A stretch of DNA of 13,313 nucleotides from Paracoccus sp. (in: a-proteobacteria) (GCA_018056045.1 JAGPGI010000032.1:1-13313), one strand, 5' to 3'; positions 1-7,350 are shown, counted from the first letter of the stretch. The notes: a model not told the origin generated them from the letters alone. A program made the numbers and translations.

Positions 1-674
1 GTCAGATCGCTGAGGCTCTGGCGCTGGCGTCCCTCTGCATCGAAATTCGCGGGCGCAAGCCATGTTTCATGGGCGCGCGCCAGATCGGGCCAATCGCGGT
101 CGATGATCGCATACCAGGCCGAATCGCGGTTGCGGCCCTTGGTGATCATGTGCTGGCGAAAGACGCCTTCAAAGGCAAAGCCATAACGCAGCGCGGCCCG
201 GCGCGAGGGTTCATTCAGCGCGTTGCATTTCCACTCGACGCGGCGATAGCCGGCATCGAAGGCCCAGCCGATCATCAGCGAGATGGCCTCGGTCGCGGCG
301 GGGGTCTGCTGCAGGACGGGCGCGATCTCGATATGGCCGATCTCGATGACGCCATTCGCCGGATCAATGTGCAGATATGAGGCAAGGCCACCCACTTGCC
401 CGCCCGCATTGTCGCGCAGGGCGTAAAAGAACGGATCGCTCTTGGCCGCCATCTCCGCCTGCCAGTCCCGATAGGCCGAGATGTCGTCAAAAGGGCCATA
501 GGGCATATAGTCCCAGACCCAGTCCTGATCCCGGTTCGCCGCGAACAGATCCTCGGCATGGCGGGCGGGGTCCAGCCGTTCCAGCGTGACAAAGCGGCCC
601 TCGATCCGGTCGGGACCGGGTGCGGCGGGCGCTGTAAAGCTGGCCACAAGCGGGCCGATGGGGCGTTCGGACAT
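1..674 (-). CDS. GNAT family N-acetyltransferase (RimJ/RimL-like), 3' end cut by the window edge
   Basis: Read from the reverse strand, this is an open frame of 224 codons that runs off the left edge, probably only a few residues short of its end. The fold is that of RimJ/RimL-type GNAT enzymes (COG1670), which move an acetyl group from acetyl-CoA to an amine. The N-terminal strand has RFVTLERLDPARHAEDL at about residues 27-43. The core runs through IEIGHIEIAPVLQQTPAATEA (about 110-130), where the acetyl-CoA pyrophosphate loop lies. The C-terminal part has the typical VEWKCNALNEPSRRAALRYGF (about 146-166) and F-E-G-V-F-R. The start ATG is preceded by AGGG about 8 bases upstream. It begins 34 bp after the DUF1501 stop in the same direction, so it is probably the last or a late gene of that operon. 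The substrate cannot be told. Confidence 0.9.
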   Translation of the reverse strand, partial: MSERPIGPLVASFTAPAAPGPDRIEGRFVTLERLDPARHAEDLFAANRDQDWVWDYMPYGPFDDISAYRDWQAEMAAKSDPFFYALRDNAGGQVGGLASYLHIDPANGVIEIGHIEIAPVLQQTPAATEAISLMIGWAFDAGYRRVEWKCNALNEPSRRAALRYGFAFEGVFRQHMITKGRNRDSAWYAIIDRDWPDLARAHETWLAPANFDAEGRQRQSLSDL

Positions 675-690
675 CGGATTCCCTATCTCT

Positions 691-714
691 GATCAGCCAT
701 ATAGCCGATCAGCC
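691..714. repeat. Short direct repeat, GATCAGCC twice
   Basis: The octamer GATCAGCC occurs at 691-698 and again at 707-714, one copy in the gap between the DUF1501 and GNAT genes and the second covering the DUF1501 stop codon. The copies start 16 bp apart. This could be chance in a short gap, or a binding site. Confidence 0.3.
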
Positions 715-1899
715 CAGAATTCCCGGATCATCGCCAAGGTCAAGCCCCGGAAAGATCGACCGCTCCAGAACGTCCTGCCCGGTCCCGAAAAGCCCGCGCA
801 TGGCCCATGCCGCATAGGCGCGCACGTCGCGGGTCGGCATCAGGTCGCGGCCCGCGTAAAGCTGATCCTCGCCCAGCCCCGGCCAGTCGCCATAGGCGCG
901 CCCGCCGCGGATCGCGCCGCCCGCCATCAGCAGCGCGCCGCCGGTGCCATGATCGGTCCCGGCCGAGCCGTTCTCGCGCACGGTCCGGCCGAATTCGGTC
1001 ATCGCCAGCACCGTCGTGCGCGCCCAGTTCGGCCCCAGCCCGTCGCGCAGCGCAAGGATCGCGGCGGCCAGCCGGTCCAGCGCCCGGCCCAGCACCGCCT
1101 CTTGCGTGGCATGGCTGTCCCAGCCGACGATCGAAAAAGCGGCGATGCGGCTTTCGCCGTTCAGGCGGCTGGCGGCGAATGCCCCCAGCGCCCGCACATC
1201 CGCGGTCGGCCCCGGCTGCTCTTTGTCCATGGTGGGGCTGTCGGCGCTGATCTGCGCGGCATCGCGGGCCGCATCGCGAAACAGCGGGTCATCGTGATAG
1301 ACATGCTCAAGCAGCAGTTGCGCCTGTGGCGACAGCCGCAGCGAGACGCGCGGCGCCCAGCTCAGATGCGCAGCCTCGCCCGACAGAATCCGCATCTGCT
1401 CGACCCCGACCGAATAGGCGGTCTCGGCGCGGGCGCCGGGCAGCGCCTGCAACATCCGGTTCAGCCAGCCGCCAATGCGCCGGTCCACCGGCAGATCATT
1501 GCCGGTCCCGGCCTCGAGCAGGTCCTGACCGTCGAAATGGCTGCGCTTGTCGCGGTAAGGCGTCGAGACCGCATGCGCAAAGGCCAGTTCGCCCTTTTGC
1601 CACAGCGGCATCAGCGGCTGCAACCGTGGATGCAGCGCATAAAAGCCGTTCAGGTCCAGCGCCCCCTTGTCCGGCCCGACCGACAGCTTTTGGCGCAGCT
1701 TGGCCAGCATCGGGTCGCCGTAGGGCTGGATCACGTCCAGCCCGTCCATGGCCCCGCGCAAGATGATGACCACCAGCCGGTTGTCGCCCGGCAAGGCGGC
1801 AAAGGTCATCGAGCTGAGCAGCGGATGCGCCGCCGCCGAGCAGCCGATCAGCGCGGCACTTTTCAGGAAGAACCGGCGATTCAGGTGCGGATCTGTCAT
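709..1899 (-). CDS. DUF1501 domain protein with twin-arginine signal
   Basis: A 396-residue protein of the DUF1501 family, whose fold is related to alkaline phosphatases and sulfatases but whose activity is not established. The N-terminus carries a twin-arginine (Tat) motif, RRFFLK at residues 8-13, followed by a short hydrophobic stretch, so it should be exported folded to the periplasm. Family landmarks are visible: ILRGAMDGLD (about 46-55), SHFDGQD (120-126), GWDSHATQ (259-266), TEFGRT (301-306) and GTDHGTGG (314-321). The histidines and aspartates of these motifs are the likely metal ligands by analogy with the superfamily. The gene follows the DUF1800 gene by 10 bp; its Shine-Dalgarno sequence overlaps the upstream TAG stop, which suggests translational coupling. 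This gene order is common in proteobacteria. Cys20 sits in an L-I-G-C context, so a lipoprotein form is a less likely alternative. Confidence 0.93.
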   Translation of the reverse strand: MTDPHLNRRFFLKSAALIGCSAAAHPLLSSMTFAALPGDNRLVVIILRGAMDGLDVIQPYGDPMLAKLRQKLSVGPDKGALDLNGFYALHPRLQPLMPLWQKGELAFAHAVSTPYRDKRSHFDGQDLLEAGTGNDLPVDRRIGGWLNRMLQALPGARAETAYSVGVEQMRILSGEAAHLSWAPRVSLRLSPQAQLLLEHVYHDDPLFRDAARDAAQISADSPTMDKEQPGPTADVRALGAFAASRLNGESRIAAFSIVGWDSHATQEAVLGRALDRLAAAILALRDGLGPNWARTTVLAMTEFGRTVRENGSAGTDHGTGGALLMAGGAIRGGRAYGDWPGLGEDQLYAGRDLMPTRDVRAYAAWAMRGLFGTGQDVLERSIFPGLDLGDDPGILG

Positions 1900-1912
1900 C
1901 GGCGCTCTCCTA
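1900..1912 (-). promoter_or_regulatory. Ribosome binding site of the DUF1501 gene fused to the upstream stop codon
   Basis: On the minus strand the DUF1800 stop TAG is the start of TAGGAGAG, a strong Shine-Dalgarno sequence 6 bases before the DUF1501 ATG. A ribosome ending the first protein sits directly on the start signal of the second, so the two are probably made in a linked ratio. Confidence 0.7.
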
Positions 1913-3295
1913 TCGGCGGTTGAAGTCGCTGGAGGCGAGGATCAGCGCCACGCCCTCGGCCGCGCTTTCGGCCTTGGGAACGGCCCATTCCAGTTGCTCG
2001 GACTGGGTGCCGCCAAAGGTCGTCCGCAACAGCTCGCGCGGGTCGGGCAACTGCTTGAGCATGATGCGCGGCATGCGCAGCGCCCAGTTGATGCGCGCGG
2101 TCAGAAGCTGTGGCGCGATCCAGGCCTCGGCCTCTTCGGGCCAGCCATCGGGGCCGCTCTGCCGCGACCAGGGCTGACCCATGCTGTTGAGGATTGCAAA
2201 GGTCATGTGCCCGTTCGTCGGCGGCTCAAGCGCGGTGATCTGCGCGCCGGTGATCCCCAGCGCCCGAAAGCCGGCAACCAGCAGGTCATAGGGTTGCCGG
2301 ACCTTGTGACGCAGCGTGTCGGCCAGCGCGGGATGCGTCACCAGCACGCGATAGACCTGCGGCAGATCGCCATGGCTGTCGCGCCAGGTCGCGGCCATCG
2401 CCTGCACGAGATCCTCGGGCGGGTGGTCCGAGACGAAATGCACCGCCAGCTTGCGCGAGATATAGAGCGCCGTCTCGGGGCGGCGGGCGATGTCGGTCAG
2501 CGCCGCGCGGATATCGTCAAGCCCGCCCTGCCTGTCCTTGACGCTTCTGCCCGCACCATAGCTTTTGCCCAGCACGGTCTCGGGGCCCGGCTCGGCCATC
2601 GGCGGGCTGAAGGCAAAGCCCTTCACATGATTATAGGTCAGCCCGGTCAAGAGCTCGGCCAGTTCGCGCACGTCCTTTTGCTCGTAAGGCGCGCCGACGC
2701 CCATCGAATGCAGCTCCAGCGCCTCGCGCGCCAGATTTTCGTTCAGCCCCAGCCGCTTGTCCTTGTGTTTCAGCGCAAAGGGCGAATTCGGGCCGCGGCT
2801 TTCATGCTGGTTGAGATAGATCAGCATCATCGGATGCGTGTCGGCGGCAAAGAACATGTCCTCGAAGCGGCCATTCACATAGGGGCGGATCGCCTCGTCG
2901 ACAAAGGTCAGCCCCAGCGGCTGCTGCGCCGCGCCCTGCGGGCGCACGGTGAAGTGGTCCGACCAGAACTGCACCAGCCTTTCACCAAAGCCGGCCGGCT
3001 CGTCGATCGCCCGCGCGATGCGCCGCTGCAGGTCCAGAAGCATCATCCGGCTGAGCTTCTGGGTGAAGCGACGATATTCCTCGACCTCGGCCGTGCCCCC
3101 ATTCTTGCCGGCATCGCCCAGCGCGCGCAACTGCATGACCAGATCGCGCGCCGCGTCCAGAGGCAGCGCCTCGGCGCCGGGACCCGAGCGGGCGACGCTG
3201 GCCAGCACGGCCTCGGCATCGGCCGGTGGCGGCATCAGGGGCGACAGGCCGTAACCCAGCCTGATCGCCGCGAGTTCGGGAAAACCAAAGGACAT
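1910..3295 (-). CDS. DUF1800 domain protein
   Basis: A 461-residue protein of the DUF1800 family, function unknown. Family landmarks are clear: LAAIRLGYGLSP at the N-terminus (8-19), FWSDHFTVR (110-118), MMLIYLNQHESRGPNS (156-171), LNENLAREALELHSMGVG (184-201) followed by D-V-R-E-L-A-E-L-L-T-G, and LYISRKLAVHFVSDHPP further on. The ATG at 3295 is preferred because GAAAGGTG lies just upstream as a ribosome binding site; an in-frame GTG 15 bases earlier is part of that site. No signal peptide or membrane segment is seen, although its partner DUF1501 protein has a Tat signal. It is the first gene of the minus-strand operon DUF1800-DUF1501-GNAT. The two DUF proteins are habitual neighbours and probably act together, but the reaction is unknown. 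Confidence 0.93.
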   Translation of the reverse strand: MSFGFPELAAIRLGYGLSPLMPPPADAEAVLASVARSGPGAEALPLDAARDLVMQLRALGDAGKNGGTAEVEEYRRFTQKLSRMMLLDLQRRIARAIDEPAGFGERLVQFWSDHFTVRPQGAAQQPLGLTFVDEAIRPYVNGRFEDMFFAADTHPMMLIYLNQHESRGPNSPFALKHKDKRLGLNENLAREALELHSMGVGAPYEQKDVRELAELLTGLTYNHVKGFAFSPPMAEPGPETVLGKSYGAGRSVKDRQGGLDDIRAALTDIARRPETALYISRKLAVHFVSDHPPEDLVQAMAATWRDSHGDLPQVYRVLVTHPALADTLRHKVRQPYDLLVAGFRALGITGAQITALEPPTNGHMTFAILNSMGQPWSRQSGPDGWPEEAEAWIAPQLLTARINWALRMPRIMLKQLPDPRELLRTTFGGTQSEQLEWAVPKAESAAEGVALILASSDFNRR

Positions 3296-3337
3296 GCGGG
3301 CACCTTTCACGGCGGGACGCCACGCGCCCCGGCCGTC

Positions 3338-3366
3338 CTTATGCCATGATCCGCGCCCCGCGTCAG
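3338..3366 (-). promoter_or_regulatory. Candidate sigma-70-type promoter for the DUF1800 operon
   Basis: Read on the minus strand: CTGACG (3366-3361), a 17-bp spacer, then CATAAG (3343-3338). Each hexamer matches the consensus at four of six positions. Transcription would begin about 35 bases before the DUF1800 ATG. Found by eye only. Confidence 0.35.
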
Positions 3367-3380
3367 ATCACGCTTTCTTC

Positions 3381-3426
3381 AAATGCCGCAAAGCGGCAAG
3401 GCCCCGCCGAGACGGGCCGTCCTTGC
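3381..3426 (-). terminator. Candidate terminator after aspS
   Basis: On the minus strand, 9 bases after the aspS stop, lies a hairpin with outer arms GCAAGG (3426-3421) and CCTTGC (3401-3396) and inner arms CCCG/CGGG. It runs into a second small hairpin GCCGC-TTT-GCGGC (3397-3385), followed by ATTT. The T run is short, so termination may be weak or need Rho. Confidence 0.4.
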
Positions 3427-3435
3427 CAGACAGCC

Positions 3436-5211
3436 TTATTCCTTGGGCAGGACGCGCAGGCGCAGATCGCGCATCTGCTCATTCGTCGGCTCAGAGGGCG
3501 CGCCCATCATGAGGTCCTCGGCGCGCTGGTTCATCGGGAACATGATGACCTCGCGGATGTTTTGTTCATCGGCCAGCAGCATGACGATGCGGTCGATCCC
3601 CGCCGCGCAACCGCCGTGGGGCGGCGCGCCATAGCGGAACGCCTTGACCATGCCGCCGAACCGCTTTTCGACCTCGTCATGGCCGTAACCCGCTAGCTCG
3701 AAGGCCTTGAACATGATGTCGGGGCGATGGTTGCGGATCGCGCCCGAGATCAGCTCATAGCCGTTGCAGGCCAGATCATACTGATAGCCCTTGATCGACA
3801 GCGGGTCGCCCGACAGTGCATCCAGGCCCCCCTGCGGCATGCTGAAGGGGTTATGCGAAAAGTCGATGCGGCCGTCATCGCCCCGCTCATACATCGGGAA
3901 ATCGACGATCCAGGCGAATTTGAACTGGTTTTCGTCGGTCAGGCCCAGCTCGCGGCCGATCTCGTTGCGGGCGCGGCCGGCGACGGCCTCGAATGCCTCG
4001 GGCTTGCCGCCAAGGAAGAAGGCGGCGTCGCCCTCACCCAGACCCAGTTGCAGGCGGATCGCCTCGGTTTTCTCATCACCCAGTGCCTTGGCGATGGGGC
4101 CGGCAGCCTCGGTCGTGCCGTCCTCGGCCTTGCGCCAGAAGATATAGCCCATGCCGGGCAAGCCCTGTTGCTGGGCGAATGCGTTCATGCGGTCGGCGAA
4201 CTTGCGCGACCCGCCAGTCGGCGCGGGGATGGCGCGAACCTCGGTGCCCTCTTGTTCCAGCAGTTTGGCAAAGATGCCAAAGCCCGAGCCGCGGAAATGC
4301 TCGCTGACGACCTGCATCTCGATCGGGTTGCGCAGGTCGGGCTTGTCGCTGCCATATTTCAGCATCGATTCCGCATAGGGGATGCGCGGCCAGTCCGCAT
4401 CGACCGGGCGGCCGCCGCCGAATTCCTCGAACAGGCCCTGAATGACCGGCTGGACGGTTTTGAAAACGTCCTCCTGCTCGACAAAGGACATTTCAAGGTC
4501 AAGCTGGTAGAAATCGGTGGGGCTGCGGTCGGCGCGCGGGTCTTCGTCGCGGAAACAGGGCGCGATCTGGAAATATTTGTCAAAGCCCGCAACCATGATC
4601 AGCTGCTTGAACTGCTGGGGCGCCTGCGGCAGGGCATAGAACTTGCCCGGATGCAGGCGCGAGGGGACCAGAAAATCGCGCGCGCCTTCGGGGCTGGAGG
4701 CGGTGATGATCGGGGTCTGGAATTCGGTAAAGCCCTGATCCCACATGCGGTTGCGGATCGAACGGATCACCTTGGACCGCAGCATGATGTTGTTGTGCAG
4801 GCTGTCGCGGCGCAGGTCGAGGAAGCGATAGGCCAGACGGGTTTCCTCGGGGTAGTCCTGATCGCCAAAGACCGGCAGCGGCAGGTCGTCCGAGGGGCCA
4901 AGCACCTCGGTATCGGTGGCATAGACCTCGATCTCGCCGGTCGGCAGCTTGGGGTTGATCAGCGACGCGTCGCGCAGCTTGACGCGGCCATCAATGCGGA
5001 TCACGGTTTCGGCGCGCAGCTTTTCCAGCGCGGCAAAAGCCGGGCTGTCGCTGTCGGCGATGACCTGAGTGATGCCGTAATGGTCGCGCAAATCGATGAA
5101 CAGCACCCCGCCATGGTCGCGGACGCGGTGGACCCAGCCCGACAGACGGACCTCGGCTCCGGCGCTGGCGGCGGTCAACTCGCCGCAGGTATGGCTGCGA
5201 TAGGCGCTCAT
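3436..5211 (-). CDS. aspS: Aspartyl-tRNA synthetase, probably non-discriminating
   Basis: A 591-residue class II synthetase that charges tRNA-Asp with aspartate in the cytoplasm; the length is right for the bacterial type with the GAD insertion. The N-terminal OB-fold that reads the anticodon has [19 protein letters not shown] at about 25-43. Motif 1 lies around [20 protein letters not shown] (161-180). Motif 2 is [12 protein letters not shown] (220-231), then [11 protein letters not shown]. Motif 3 is [14 protein letters not shown] (533-546), followed by the usual [15 protein letters not shown]. The ATG at 5211 is chosen because AAGGGGA precedes it; upstream in-frame starts would give an unusual extension and sit in the likely promoter. 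His33 in R-D-H-G-G is the residue linked to tolerance of tRNA-Asn, so this enzyme may also make Asp-tRNA-Asn for GatCAB. It lies 61 bp downstream of the CPBP gene on the same strand. Confidence 0.97.
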   Translation of the reverse strand: MSAYRSHTCGELTAASAGAEVRLSGWVHRVRDHGGVLFIDLRDHYGITQVIADSDSPAFAALEKLRAETVIRIDGRVKLRDASLINPKLPTGEIEVYATDTEVLGPSDDLPLPVFGDQDYPEETRLAYRFLDLRRDSLHNNIMLRSKVIRSIRNRMWDQGFTEFQTPIITASSPEGARDFLVPSRLHPGKFYALPQAPQQFKQLIMVAGFDKYFQIAPCFRDEDPRADRSPTDFYQLDLEMSFVEQEDVFKTVQPVIQGLFEEFGGGRPVDADWPRIPYAESMLKYGSDKPDLRNPIEMQVVSEHFRGSGFGIFAKLLEQEGTEVRAIPAPTGGSRKFADRMNAFAQQQGLPGMGYIFWRKAEDGTTEAAGPIAKALGDEKTEAIRLQLGLGEGDAAFFLGGKPEAFEAVAGRARNEIGRELGLTDENQFKFAWIVDFPMYERGDDGRIDFSHNPFSMPQGGLDALSGDPLSIKGYQYDLACNGYELISGAIRNHRPDIMFKAFELAGYGHDEVEKRFGGMVKAFRYGAPPHGGCAAGIDRIVMLLADEQNIREVIMFPMNQRAEDLMMGAPSEPTNEQMRDLRLRVLPKE

Positions 5212-5239
5212 CACTTTTCCCCTTGCTATCAGCGGACGC

Positions 5240-5267
5240 ATCAAACGCGCCGCGCCGGGGAAGTCAA
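5240..5267 (-). promoter_or_regulatory. Candidate sigma-70-type promoter for aspS
   Basis: On the minus strand: TTGACT (5267-5262, five of six consensus bases), a 16-bp spacer, TTTGAT (5245-5240, four of six). It falls in the 61-bp gap after the CPBP gene and would give a short leader ending in the aspS ribosome binding site. It would let aspS be expressed independently of the two genes upstream. Confidence 0.45.
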
Positions 5268-5272
5268 GCGAT

Positions 5273-5929
5273 CTAGAACGGGCGCACCACCGCGCCCGAC
5301 CAGAAATAGGCCCCCATGCCGACGCTGAACAGCATGTTCCCCGCGATTCCGTGCAATATCCACGCCGAGGGGAACCCCCGCAGCAGATAGGCGCGGGCGA
5401 ATATCCAGCCCCCGATCAGGGTCAGGACCGCGACGACGATGGACCAATACATCAGATGCGCGAAGGAAAAGACCATGGCGTTGATCGCGACCGCCGTGGC
5501 GCGATCGGGAAACAGGCTGCCAAAGCGGTGAAAGAACAGCGGCCGAAAGATCAGCTCCTGCGGCAGCGCCGACAGGATCGGGTAAAGGATCCAGATCACC
5601 CCCAGAAAGCGCAGCCGTTCCGGCGTCAGCGGGCGGACATATTCGGGCCGGGTGATCTGGACGATGGCCCAGCCGGCCAGCCCGACGATCAGCCCGAACA
5701 GCACGACCTGCCAGACCGGCACCAGCCGCCAGCCCCGCACGAGGCTGCGCCAGTCGAACCCGCCCGTCCGCCACAGCAGCGCCATTCCGGCAAGACTGAA
5801 GACAGCCAGCGCCGGAAACAGCAGATTGCCGGGCATGAACAGCGCAATGCCCAGCGGCGCCCCGATATAGAGCGCCGCGAACTCGGCCCAGAGCAGGCCG
5901 CGATTTACTGCATGCGCCCGTTCAGCCAT
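5273..5929 (-). CDS. CPBP-family intramembrane metalloprotease (Rce1-like)
   Basis: A 218-residue, strongly hydrophobic protein with several membrane-spanning segments. It belongs to the CPBP/Rce1-like group (also called Abi or CAAX protease-like), whose members are intramembrane proteases where tested. The three signature motifs are recognisable: Q-E-L-I-F-R at 124-129 in the place of EExxxR, F-S-F-A-H at 154-158 (FxxxH), and H-G-I-A-G-N at 193-198. The first glutamate of motif 1 is glutamine here, so activity is not certain. The start is ambiguous: ATG at 5929 is used, while GTG at 5938 would add three residues. With the ATG the gene overlaps the 3' end of the upstream GH25 lipoprotein gene by 25 bases, in another frame, so the two are co-transcribed and probably coupled. 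Substrate unknown. Confidence 0.85.
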   Translation of the reverse strand: MAERAHAVNRGLLWAEFAALYIGAPLGIALFMPGNLLFPALAVFSLAGMALLWRTGGFDWRSLVRGWRLVPVWQVVLFGLIVGLAGWAIVQITRPEYVRPLTPERLRFLGVIWILYPILSALPQELIFRPLFFHRFGSLFPDRATAVAINAMVFSFAHLMYWSIVVAVLTLIGGWIFARAYLLRGFPSAWILHGIAGNMLFSVGMGAYFWSGAVVRPF

Positions 5930-6693
5930 GCCCGCCACTCGCCCGGCGAACCGGCGAATACGTTAAGATCGACGTCGCCACCGATGCCCGACACGCGGCC
6001 CGTGCCGGTATATTGCCAGAAGGTGTAGCGCTGGCCCGGATAGACATGGCGCGGATGACCCGCGACCGAACGCAGCCAGAATTCCTCGGGCCAGCTGCGC
6101 AGGTCGTTGTCACGGTAGAAATCGACCGTCGTATAGATGATCGGACGCTGACCGTAATACCGGTGCAGGATGTCCTTGAAGATCTTGGCCTCGCGCAGGA
6201 CCTCCCAGCTTGGCGGGCGGCGCGGGCAGGTCTTCGAGACCGTCCATTCCAGATCGATCACCGGCGGCAGCGCGCCGCGCTCGCGCGGGACATTGGAGAT
6301 GAACCATGCCGCCTGCTGCGCGCCCGAGCGGCAGAAGTAGAAATAGTGATAGGCGCCGCGCGGAATGCGGGCCCGCGCGGCCTCGTTCCAGTAGCGGCGG
6401 AAATTCGGGTCGGCGTGGTCGCCCCCCTCGGTCGCCTTGATGAAGGCGAAGCTGACGCCCGAGCTGCGCACCCGGTCCCAGTTGATGTCGCCCTGATAGC
6501 GCGAGATATCGATGCCATGCACCGGATGGTCATAGGGATGCCCGCCGACCCAGGCATGCGGCGCGCTGTCGCCGAATTGCGGCCCCGAGCCCTGCCCGAC
6601 CATGACCGCCGGTCCGCCGCGATGACCACCGCCGCCGCAGGCCGCCAGCGCGGCCAGCATCACCACCATCAGAAACCTGTTCAGAATTCTCAT
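5905..6693 (-). CDS. GH25-family lysozyme-like lipoprotein
   Basis: A 262-residue protein with a lipoprotein signal: hydrophobic N-terminus and lipobox L-A-A-C with the lipidated Cys19, then a glycine-rich linker to about residue 55. The rest is a glycoside hydrolase family 25 (Chalaropsis-type muramidase) domain, which cuts the N-acetylmuramic acid to N-acetylglucosamine bond of peptidoglycan. The catalytic pattern is complete: GIDISRYQG with Asp62, FAFIKATEG (82-90), and P-V-I-D-L-E-W with Asp147 and Glu149. Near the end are the usual FWQYTGTG and GDVDLNVF. The ATG is preceded by AGAGGG. It is probably anchored in a membrane facing the periplasm and acts in cell wall remodelling. It is the first gene of the group GH25-CPBP-(aspS). 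A phage origin is unlikely, given the lipobox and the housekeeping surroundings. Confidence 0.93.
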   Translation of the reverse strand: MRILNRFLMVVMLAALAACGGGGHRGGPAVMVGQGSGPQFGDSAPHAWVGGHPYDHPVHGIDISRYQGDINWDRVRSSGVSFAFIKATEGGDHADPNFRRYWNEAARARIPRGAYHYFYFCRSGAQQAAWFISNVPRERGALPPVIDLEWTVSKTCPRRPPSWEVLREAKIFKDILHRYYGQRPIIYTTVDFYRDNDLRSWPEEFWLRSVAGHPRHVYPGQRYTFWQYTGTGRVSGIGGDVDLNVFAGSPGEWRAWLNGRMQ

Positions 6694-6710
6694 TACTGCC
6701 CTCTGCCCAT

Positions 6711-6749
6711 GCGCCCTTATGCGGGCGCTTTGTTAACTTATTGCAAAGC
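6711..6749. promoter_or_regulatory. Two overlapping inverted repeats in the GH25 leader region
   Basis: GCGCCC (6711-6716) pairs with GGGCGC (6723-6728) around a 6-base loop. Just beyond, GCTTTG (6727-6732) pairs with CAAAGC (6744-6749) around an AT-rich 11-base centre containing GTTAAC. The two arms share bases 6727-6728, so as RNA the hairpins would exclude each other. They lie about 20-55 bases upstream of the GH25 start codon. Role unknown. Confidence 0.4.
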
Positions 6750-6760
6750 ATGCGTGCAGA

Positions 6761-6776
6761 GTCACGCTGGCGTGAC
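6761..6776. promoter_or_regulatory. Candidate operator: 7-2-7 palindrome between divergent genes
   Basis: GTCACGC (6761-6767), TG, GCGTGAC (6770-6776) is a perfect interrupted palindrome. It sits in the 132-bp region from which the GH25 lipoprotein gene and the second GNAT gene diverge, about 50 bp before the GNAT start. The size and symmetry suit a dimeric regulator. I do not recognise the site as that of a known factor. Confidence 0.45.
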
Positions 6777-6825
6777 CATCACGAATTTGTCAGGATCGGC
6801 ACAATTCCGACCGGCAAGGATTCTG

Positions 6826-7326
6826 ATGGAGCATCTTCAGACACATCGCGTGATTTTGCGCCCCTTTAACCCTGCCGACGCGGCCGAGGCCTTTGCCTGC
6901 ATCACCGACCGCCTGACCCGCTATCTGGCATGGGATCCGCCGCAGACCATCCATGAATTCCACCCGGTCTGGGAGGGCTGGATCAAGGCCGCGCGGGCGG
7001 GAACCGACCTGCATTTCACCGCCCGCCTGCCCGAAACGGACGCGTTTCTGGGCCTTCTGGGGCTGCATGACATCCCCAGCGGCCAGCCCGAGATCGGCAT
7101 CTGGCTGCGCAACGAGGCGCAGGGTCAGGGCCACGGCCATGACATGGTAGTGGCGCTGATTCGCCGCGCCACGGCCCGCTATGCGCCGCCCTGGTTCCGC
7201 TATCCGGTCGCCGTCGAGAACCGCCCCAGCCGCCGCATCGCCGAAAAGCTTGGCGGCACCATCATCGGCCGCTACCGGACGCAGAAATATGACGGGGTGA
7301 TCTACGCGATCCCGCCAATCGGCTGA
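6826..7326 (+). CDS. GNAT family N-acetyltransferase (RimJ/RimL-like)
   Basis: A 166-residue acetyltransferase of the same broad family as the one at the left edge but not a close copy. The N-terminus has the usual strand, THRVILRPFNPADAAEAF (6-23). The acetyl-CoA binding loop follows I-G-I-W-L: R-N-E-A-Q-G-Q-G-H-G-H at 95-105, fitting Q-x-x-G-x-G with Gln99, Gly102 and Gly104. The C-terminal part has the typical VAVENRPSRRIAEKLGGTIIG. The ATG is chosen because AAGGA lies 5 bases before it; a much longer upstream frame is antisense to the lysozyme gene and is not credible. It stands alone on the plus strand, divergent from the GH25 gene and convergent with the flavoprotein gene. The acetylated substrate is not predictable. 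Confidence 0.92.
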   Translation: MEHLQTHRVILRPFNPADAAEAFACITDRLTRYLAWDPPQTIHEFHPVWEGWIKAARAGTDLHFTARLPETDAFLGLLGLHDIPSGQPEIGIWLRNEAQGQGHGHDMVVALIRRATARYAPPWFRYPVAVENRPSRRIAEKLGGTIIGRYRTQKYDGVIYAIPPIG

Positions 7327-7350
7327 ACGAAACCCGCGCCATTCCCTGCT

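Noticed and set aside
586..1923. Long plus-strand open frame opposite the DUF1501 gene
   Set aside because: Low-complexity, Arg/Pro/Gln/His-rich translation typical of the antisense of a GC-rich gene; the minus strand has a clear family match.
1748..3349. Plus-strand open frame of over 500 codons opposite the DUF1800 gene
   Set aside because: Antisense shadow; no recognisable domain, no ribosome binding site, and the opposite strand shows conserved DUF1800 motifs.
3727..5328. Plus-strand open frame of over 500 codons opposite aspS
   Set aside because: Antisense shadow of a certain synthetase gene with all class II motifs.
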